Source: CAZLBC01 sp964557575
GTDB lineage: Bacteria > Planctomycetota > Phycisphaerae > SM23-33
Length of the DNA: 35,110 bases
Reading direction: 5' to 3'
Assembly (NCBI GenBank): GCA_964557575.1
Contig: CAZLBC010000049.1
Coordinates: forward strand, 1 to 35,110
Shown here piece after piece: positions 25,306-33,700 of the stretch (positions within the stretch are counted from its first letter, which is position 1; every line of letters begins with the position of its first letter). Both the position numbers and the translations under genes were made by a program. The notes beneath the pieces were generated by a model, which was given only the letters and a program-made list of their open reading frames with translations, had not been told where the DNA came from and made no database searches.

Positions 25306-27318
25306 TCAATCACGGTCGCGGTCCGCCGGTTTTTTCTTCGCCCTTTTCTTCGGCTTCCACTTCGGATGCGGGTACTCGGGATGGAGACCGCGCATGCGGG
25401 GCGTCGAAGAACGGACCGGTCCCCCGTTGACCGCGAACGGGTGTTCTTCGCAGATCCGCCGCATCGTCTTCCAGTGCTCCGTGACCCGCGCGGCGGTGCC
25501 GGGGTCCGGCTCCCGCCAGTAGCCTTTCATGAGACGGATAGTCTCGACCGCCGCCGCCGTGTACGCCAGGCCCGCCCGGACGAACGCCACCCGCCGGCGG
25601 TGGATGGCCGGTCCGCGTTCGGCCGCGGCGGCGGCACGCCGGAGGTGCCCCGCGGCCCGGTCCAGGAGTTCACCGGTATAGAGAAGGGGGAAGTTGAGTA
25701 CCCCGGATTTGTACCCGTGCTTTTCGACGTACGCCATCCGGGCCCGCTCAAACGTCTCGAAGTACGCCCGCACGTCCGCGGCCGCCGGGCCGAAGCCGCG
25801 GCAATAGTAATCCGCGAGGATCTCTTGGGCGGCCCGCCCCGGATCCCACGCCAACTGGGCGGTCACGTAGTACTGCGGCCCCTGCGTGGCCCAGTGCTCC
25901 CACACCGAGTCGATGTAGATGCCGATGCAACCATGTTCGGCGACGAACCGGAAGTTCTTGATCGTGTGTCCGACCGACAGGTCCGGCAGGCCCTGCTGCC
26001 AGCCGGCCGGGCTCCCGGTGTTCGGCCGCCACGCCACGTGCGGGGCGATCGCCCCCCACGCCCGGAACTGCTCCCGGTGGGTCGTCCCCCGCGGCGAGCC
26101 GCGGTCGGCGAGGTGCGTTCTCCCGTAGAAGTTGGCGACGCTCACGATGATCACGTTCTCGGCGGGGCGCGCCGCGACCGGCGGCGGTCGCGAATGACCG
26201 TAGGAAATCATCGTCACGTAGTAGTCGCGGTCGGGGTAGCGCTCCTCCAGGAGCGCCCCCAGCCGGTTGGCGAACGTCACGTGCCGGTCGGACAGCGCCA
26301 CGTGCTCCCCGTGGCGGTTGCGCCAGTGGAACCGCCGCCGCTCGCCGTCCGGGTGGTCCCAGGCCGCGCAGTTTTTGCAAACGCAGTGGCCGCTGGCCCA
26401 ACTGTCGTTCGGCGACGCGTTGAAGGTCGTGCGGATGGGGTCCTTCTCGAGCTGCGCTTCGACGTCCGCCAGCCACTGCTTCCAGACCGCCGGGTTCGAC
26501 TGGCAGAGCTTCGCGTTCCGCGGCCGGGGAAAGCCGCTCCGCGTCCCGTCGGGCTGGAGGGCGAAGAGTGCGGGGCGGGTCTCGCCGAACCGCTCCCACC
26601 AGTCGCTGAAGGCGTGTCCGCCGTCGAGTCGGAGCGACCCCAGTTGCAGCCGCTGCCGCCGCGACCAGCCGTGGCACCGCCCGTACCCCTTGTTGCTCAG
26701 GCGGGAAAAGGTAAACACCCCGCCCCGCGCGCGGATCTGCGGGTGGTAGCGATACACGAACGGCTTCAGCGCGATCGTCTTTCGGCGGGGGACATCCTCA
26801 CCCAGTTCGCCGGGCCAGAGCCACCGGATGCCGAGATACTCCTGCAGGAAGGTGTATATCGCGTTGACGGTGCCGTACTCCCGCTGCGCGCCGACGATCT
26901 TCTCGTCGATACCCTCAACGACCAGGTGCGCCGGGTCCCAGCGGTCGCGCCCGGCGATGACGAGATCGTGTTCGCCGGCGGCGATGAGTATCTCCTCGGG
27001 GTGCGCGAAGGCGAAGTCGATCTTCGGAAACCGCTTTTTCGCCGCGGGCACGCACCCGATCCAGACGGCCCGCGCCGGCGGGCGCGGCGGTGCTCCCGCG
27101 ACGATCGCCGGGCGCGCCCCGCTGATCTTCTCGATGCACGCGGCCAGTTCCCCGGCGGCCGTTCTGATCATCGGCGGGGCGTCTGCGGAGAGAACGATCG
27201 GCGCCGGTTCGGATCCGTCATCGACGATGACGACGCCGGCCGCGGGACTGCACCATGCCCAGAGGCCCGCCAGGCAGGCCGAAAACACGTATCGCAACAC
27301 GGGGTTTAATCGCTTCAT
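25306..27318 (-). CDS. DUF4838 domain exported glycosidase-like protein
   Basis: The 670-residue product has a signal peptide (KRLNPVLRYVFSACLAGLWAW). An N-terminal domain of the kind that precedes GH20/GH67 catalytic barrels follows (PPMIRTAAGELAACIEKISG, then TVNAIYTFLQEYLGIRWLWPGELG). The DUF4838 domain includes FNASPNDSWASGHCVCKNCAAWD, with its conserved Cys set, RLGALLEERYPDRDYYVTMISY, and a C-terminal helical part. A basic tail (PKWKPKKRAKKKPADRDRD) ends it. DUF4838 is found in polysaccharide-degradation loci but its activity is unproven. ATG at 27318 begins the signal peptide. A good promoter lies 41 nt upstream. Not obviously co-transcribed with mntA. Confidence 0.85.
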   Translation of the reverse strand: MKRLNPVLRYVFSACLAGLWAWCSPAAGVVIVDDGSEPAPIVLSADAPPMIRTAAGELAACIEKISGARPAIVAGAPPRPPARAVWIGCVPAAKKRFPKIDFAFAHPEEILIAAGEHDLVIAGRDRWDPAHLVVEGIDEKIVGAQREYGTVNAIYTFLQEYLGIRWLWPGELGEDVPRRKTIALKPFVYRYHPQIRARGGVFTFSRLSNKGYGRCHGWSRRQRLQLGSLRLDGGHAFSDWWERFGETRPALFALQPDGTRSGFPRPRNAKLCQSNPAVWKQWLADVEAQLEKDPIRTTFNASPNDSWASGHCVCKNCAAWDHPDGERRRFHWRNRHGEHVALSDRHVTFANRLGALLEERYPDRDYYVTMISYGHSRPPPVAARPAENVIIVSVANFYGRTHLADRGSPRGTTHREQFRAWGAIAPHVAWRPNTGSPAGWQQGLPDLSVGHTIKNFRFVAEHGCIGIYIDSVWEHWATQGPQYYVTAQLAWDPGRAAQEILADYYCRGFGPAAADVRAYFETFERARMAYVEKHGYKSGVLNFPLLYTGELLDRAAGHLRRAAAAAERGPAIHRRRVAFVRAGLAYTAAAVETIRLMKGYWREPDPGTAARVTEHWKTMRRICEEHPFAVNGGPVRSSTPRMRGLHPEYPHPKWKPKKRAKKKPADRDRD

Positions 27319-27358
27319 CTGCCTGCTTTCCGCTGCGCTGAAGTGTTCCGCCGGTTTC

Positions 27359-27387
27359 ATTACAGCCCGCGGCCAATGCAAAGTCAA
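27359..27387 (-). promoter_or_regulatory. Promoter of the DUF4838 gene
   Basis: On the minus strand TTGACT (27387-27382) and TGTAAT (27364-27359) are each 5 of 6 to consensus with a 17-bp spacer. A start near 27352 would give a leader of about 34 nt before the ATG at 27318. The rest of the 27319-27715 gap holds an AT-rich stretch (27432-27530) that probably carries the promoter of the LEPR-XLL gene, but no clear box pair was found there. Confidence 0.6.
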
Positions 27388-27554
27388 GCGTGCTCGCGCA
27401 GACAACAGCGGGCGGCCGGGCACTGCCGCTGAGTATTTTTGCCAAAAACAAAAAAAGTTTGAATCTTTCGAATTCGGTATACCGTGCACACGTGCAATAT
27501 GATACTGTTTTTCAAAAGGATATTATCCAGAGGATACAGGAGGAGTTCAGTACA

Positions 27555-27719
27555 ATGGCGCGCCTGTCGGCGTCTTCTGGCTGTGGACGCTGTGGTACAT
27601 ACGGACTGTTGTGTCCGTTCGGCCGTTTTATATCACGAACAGCTAACCGAGGGCCAGCCCCCGCGACTTCTGCTGCAACAGGGAGCAGACCTCACGACTA
27701 TAGAGGAGACAGACTATGA
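27555..27719 (+). CDS. Possible 54-residue leader ORF upstream of the LEPR-XLL gene
   Basis: ATG at 27555 is preceded by a strong AGGAGGAG (27538-27545). The frame runs 54 codons and its TGA (27717-27719) overlaps the ATG of the giant gene (27716-27718) as ATGA. The peptide (SASSGCGRCGTYGLLCPFGR near its start) has no recognised domain. It could be a coupled leader peptide or chance; the giant gene also has its own GAGGAGA ribosome binding site. Confidence 0.25.
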   Translation: MARLSASSGCGRCGTYGLLCPFGRFISRTANRGPAPATSAATGSRPHDYRGDRL

Positions 27720-30700
27720 AATCCAGCGATCGAATCCACCGGGCGCCTCTGCTTGAAATACTGGAACAGCGCCTTCTGCTCAGCGTTGATATCACGGCCG
27801 GTTTCGGCGCCGGCGGTGCCGCGACGTTCACGGGCGACCAGACGGCCGGGGGCGACAACGACGCACTGGTACTCTCGGTCTCGGGCGGCACTATCGCCCA
27901 CAACCTCCTGGCCGTCGGAACGCTGGGCTACAACAGCAACATCGACTTCGATCCCGCCACGGCGGGCGACCAGACCGTCGCCGTCGGTGCGGCCAACTTC
28001 ACCATCGACCTGCTGGCCGGGACGAACTCGGTCGACCTCCAGGACGGCGGCGCCAGCTTCGGCACCATCAACTGGACGAACACGGGCGGCACGAATACGC
28101 TCACCGGGGACGATTTCGCCTCCACCTGGGTCGTCAGCGGCGCCGACAGCGGCGCGATGAATACCACGTATTCCTTCTCCGGCGTCGGCAGCCTCACCGG
28201 CGGGACGGCGGCTGACGACTTCACCCTCAGCGGCGGCACGCTCAGCGGCACTATCGACGGCGGCGGAGGCGGCGGGGCGAACTCCCTGACCGGCGACAAC
28301 GTGGCCAACACGTGGGGAATCACCGGCGCCGACGCGGGAACGGTCACCGGCGTGATCGGCGGCTTCACCAACATCGGCAGCCTTACCGGCGGGACGGGCA
28401 ACGACGGCTTCACGATCAACTCAGGCGCGACACTCAGCGGCAGCATCGACGGCGGGGCGGGCGGCACCGACGCGCTGGCACAGGCCGACGGGGCCAATAC
28501 GTGGACGATCACGGGCGCCGCGGCGGGGAGCGTGACGGACCTCGGCGGCACCTTCGCCAACATCGACAACCTCGCCGGCGGGACGGGCGCGGACACCTTC
28601 AGCCTGAACGACGGCATAACCTGGGCCGGCGGGATCGACGGCGGGACCGGCACCGACGAGATCGACTGGTCGGCATGGAGTACCGACCGGACCATCGCCG
28701 CGACGAACACCGGCTCGAGCGACGGCTACCAGGGCACCGAGGCGTCGATTACGGGCGGCTTCGACAATATCGAGGCATTCACCGGCCGCACCGGCGGGGC
28801 CGATGCGATTACGTACGCAGCACTGGGCGGGCCCGTCTCGGTGACGCTGGACGTGGACGCGACCGACATCGAGACCCTGACCGGATCGGCGTCCGGCGCC
28901 GACGAACTCGTGGGCACGAACGGCGGCGATGCGTGGTCCATCACAGGGGCGGCCGCCGGGTCGCTGAACGGGGCGATCACCTTCACCGCGTTCGAGAACA
29001 TGACCGGCGGGACGGGCGCGGACACCTTCAGCCTGAACGACGGCATAACCTGGGCCGGCGGGATCGACGGCGGGACCGGCACCGACGAGATCGACTGGTC
29101 GGCCTGGAGTACGGCCAGGACCGTTACGGTTACGGCCACCGGGACAAACGACGGTTACCAGGGTACCGAGGGATCGCTCACCGGCGGCTTCGACAATATC
29201 GAGGCCTTCACCGGCAGTGCCCCAGCCGGAACCGACTCGATCACGTACGCGGCCCTGGCGGGTCCCGTCTCGGTGACGCTGGGCGTCGACGCGACGAACT
29301 TCGAGACCCTCACCGGCTCGGCGTCCGGCACCGACACGCTCGGCGGCGACAACATCGTCAACGCGTGGAGCATCACCGGCGCCGACCAGGGCACTATCAA
29401 CACGACGATCAATTTCTCGAGTTTCGAGAATCTCACCGGCGGCACGAACGACGACACGTTCACCTTCCAGCCCGGCGGCAGCCTCAGCGGCCTGATCGAC
29501 GGCAACACCCATAACACGGGAGACATCGCCGACTACTCCCTGCTCGCCGGACCGCTGGTCGTCACCTTCGGGACAGACGTGATCAACATCGAAAACCTGC
29601 TTCTGCCCGCCGGCGGCGGGCACACGCTCGCGGGCAACGACACGGTCAACACGTGGACCATTACGGATATCCCCGGCGGCCTGGCCGGCATCGACGAGGG
29701 GACGTACTTCGACGGGACGAGCACAACGACGTTCCAGGGCGTCTCCAACCTGGTCGGGGGCAACCTGGCGGACACCTTCATCTTCGATGACAGCGGCGGC
29801 ACGTCCGACATCCTGACCGGGTCGATCAACGGCGGCGGCGGGGCAAACGACACGATCGTCGGCGACGACCTGGGCAACATCTTCACCGTCACCGGCGCCG
29901 ACGTCGGCACGCTGACCGACACCGCGCTGAACCCCAAGACGACCGGCTGGACCGCCGTGGAGAACCTGACCGGCGGGGCCGTCGACGACACCTTCGCCTT
30001 CGGCGCCGTGGGCAACCTGAGCGGGCAGATCAACGGCCAGGCGGAGACCGTCGCCGACACGGTCGACTACTCGGCGGTCGCCGCGCCGGTGGTCGCCGTC
30101 CTGGGCGCCGCGGGCGCCACCAACATCGAGAAACTCATCGGCGACGACACCAACGACACCCTCGTCGGGGATAACTCGGTAAACGACTGGAACATCACCC
30201 AGATCGCCGGCGGGGACGGGATCAACGAGGGGACCGTGCGGATCGACGTCGGCGGACCGGGGCAGTACGACTTCACGTTTGACGGGTTCCTGAACCTCAC
30301 CGGCGGCAGCGATACCGACACGTTCACCTTCCACGACGACGGGCACCTCACCGGCGCGCTGGACGGCGCCGGCGGCGGCGACACGGTCGTGGGCGACGAC
30401 GACGGGAACGCCTTCGGCGTCACCGGCGCGAACTCCGGGACACTGGCGGGAAAGACCAGCGGCTGGAACAACATCGAGATCATCTCCGGCGGGGCCGCCG
30501 ACGACACCTTCACCTTCGGGAACGCCGGCGCCCTCACCGGCAGCGTCATCGGCGGCGGCGACGGGGCGGCGGGCGACACGATCATCGGCGACGGCGACGG
30601 AAACGCCTTCGGCATCACCGCCGCCAACCAGGGAACACTGACCGGCAAGGCGAGCGGCTGGAGCGGCGTGGAGAACCTGACCGGCGGGGCCGATGACGAC

Positions 30701-33700
30701 ACGTTCACCTTCGGCAACGCGGGCACCCTGTCGGGCAATATCGACGGCGCCGGCGACGGCGCCCTGGGCGACACCCTCGTCGGCGACAACGACGGCAACG
30801 CGTTCGACATCACGGGCGTGAATACCGGCACCCTGGCCGTCAAGCTGCCGACCGGCACCTGGAACAACGTCGAGAACCTCACCGGCGGCAACGGCACGGA
30901 CACGTTCACCTTCCACAACGCCGGCAGCCTGGCCGGCGCCGTGGACGGCGGCCTGGGCACCGACGAGATCATCGGCGACAATGACGGCAACACCTTCGGC
31001 ATCACCGGCGCCGACAGCGGGACGCTGGCCGGGAAGACCAGCGGCTGGAACAGTATCGAGAACCTCACCGGCGGCACGAACGACGACACGTTTACCGTCG
31101 GCGCCGGCGGCAGCCTGAGCGGCCTGATCGACGGCGCGGCACACACCACCCCGGTACCGCCCGGCGGCGATACGCTGGACTATTCCGCCGTCGGCACGGC
31201 GGTCACCGTGATCCCGGGCACCGGTTTCACCAACATCGAGCAGATTATCGGCAACAACGTGAACCATACGCTCCAAGGCACGAACACGGCGAACACGTGG
31301 AATATCACCGGGGTGAATGCCGGCACGCTGAACGGGGTTATCGTGTTCCAGGGCTTCGCCAACCTCACCGGCGGCACGAACACTGACGCCTTCAACTACG
31401 AAAACGCCGGCAGCCTGACGGGCGCGATCGACGGTGGGACCGGCAACGACACGATCACCGGCGACGACGACGGCAACGCGTTTACGGTCACCGGCGTCGA
31501 CACCGGCACCCTCGCCGGCAAGACCACCGGCTGGAGCGGCGTCGAGAATCTCGCCGGCGGCGCCGACGACGACACCTTCACGTTCACCGGCGCCGGTATG
31601 CTCAACGGCGCGGTCGACGGCGGGGGCGACGGCGCGGCAGGCGACACGCTCGTCGGCGACAACGACGGCAACGACTTCTCGATATCCGGCGCCGATACCG
31701 GCACGCTGACCGGGAAGATGAGCACCTGGAGCGACATCGAGAACCTCACCGGCGGCGATCTCGACGACATGTTCACGTTCGGCAACAACGGCAGCCTGAG
31801 CGGCCTGATCGACGGCGGGGCCCACGCAACGGGCGACGAGGTGGACTACTCGCCCGTCATCGCGCCGGTCCTCTCGGTCGTGGGCACCGACGTGATCAAC
31901 GTCGAGCGGGTGATCGGCGACAACGCCAACGACACCTTCCAGGGCGACGACATCGTCAACACCTGGGTCATCGACGGCGGCAACACCGGCACGCTGAACG
32001 GCGTGACGCGGTTCGTCGACATGCCCAATCTCACCGGCGGCACGAACACGGACACCTTCACCTTCACCAATGCCGGCAGCCTGACGGGGGCCGTCGACGG
32101 CAACGCCGGCGACGACACGATCGTCGGCGACGACGACGGCAATGCCTTCTCCGTGACCGGCGCCGACGCGGGGACCCTGGCGGGCAAGACGGCGACCGGT
32201 TTCAGCAACGTCGAGAATCTCACCGGCGGCGCGGCCGACGACACCGTCACGATCGGCAGCGGCGCGACCCTCAGCGGCGACATCGACGGCGGGGGCGGTA
32301 CCAGCACGCTGATCCAGGCCGACGGGAACAACGCCTGGAACATCACCGGGGCCGACACGGGGACCGTCACGGACCTCGGCGGCACCTGGAGCAACATCGA
32401 TAATCTCACCGGCGGGACCGGCGACGACACCGTCACGATCGGATCCGGCGCGACCCTCAGCGGCGACATCGACGGCGGCGGGGCCGGCACCGACACGCTG
32501 GTCCAGGCCGACGGGGCCAACGCGTGGACCGTCACCGGGGCCGACGCGGGGACCGTCACGGACCTGGCGGGCACCTGGAGCAACATCGACAACCTCACCG
32601 GCGGCACGGGCAGCGACGACTTCACGATCAATGCCGGCGCGACACTCAACGGCGACATCGACGGGGGAGCCGGCGCCAACACGCTGACGCAGGTCGACGG
32701 AACCAACGCCTGGAACGTCACCGGGGCCGACACGGGGACCGTTACCGACCTCGGCGGCACCTGGAGCAACATCGAGGATCTCTTCGGCGGCACCGGCGAC
32801 GACACCTTCACGTTCGGATCCGGCGCGACCCTCAGCGGCGACATCGACGGAGGCGGCGGGACCGACACGCTGGCCCAGGCCGACGGGGCGAACACGTGGA
32901 CGGTCACCGGGGCCGACACGGGGACCGTCACGGACCTGGCGGGCACCTGGAGCGATATCGACAACCTCGCCGGCGGGACCGGCACCGACAATTTCACGAT
33001 CAATGCCGGCGCGACACTCAGCGGCAACATCGACGGGGGTTTCGGCAATGACACGCTGACACAGGCCGACGGCGTCAATGCCTGGGGAGTCGACGGGGCC
33101 GACATGGGGACCGTCACGGACCTCGGCGGCACCTGGGGCGCAATCGAGGACCTCTTCGGCGGCACCGGCGACGACACCTTCACGTTCGGCGCGGTCGGCA
33201 GCCTGAGCGGAACGATCGACGGTAACGGGCACACTGCCGGCGACACCGTCGACTATTCCGCCGTGACCGCCCCCGTCACCGCGGTATCGGGCACCGACTT
33301 CACGGAGGTCGAGTTTATTATCGGCGACGGAACAAACGACACGCTGGCAGGCGCCGACATTGCCACTACCTGGGATATCACCGGCGTGAATGACGGAACA
33401 CTGACCTTCGCGGGGCCGACCGTGGTCACATTCACGGACATGCCCAACCTGACCGGCGGCACGAATACCGACGACTTCCTGTTCGCGAACGCCGGCAGCC
33501 TGACCGGCGCGATCGACGGCGGGACCGGCAACGACACAATCGTCGGCGACGACGACGGCAATGCCTTTTCCGTAACCGGCGCCGGCGCCGGCACGCTGAC
33601 CGGCAAGACGGCGACCGGCTTCAGCAATATCGAGAACCTGACCGGCGGCACCGGCGACGACACCTTCACGTTCGCGAACGCCGGGAGCCTGGCGGGCGCG

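Noticed and set aside
25291..27309. Plus-strand open frame of 672 codons opposite the DUF4838 gene
   Set aside because: Arg/Pro-rich shadow with no motif; the minus strand has the signal peptide, DUF4838 motifs and a good promoter.
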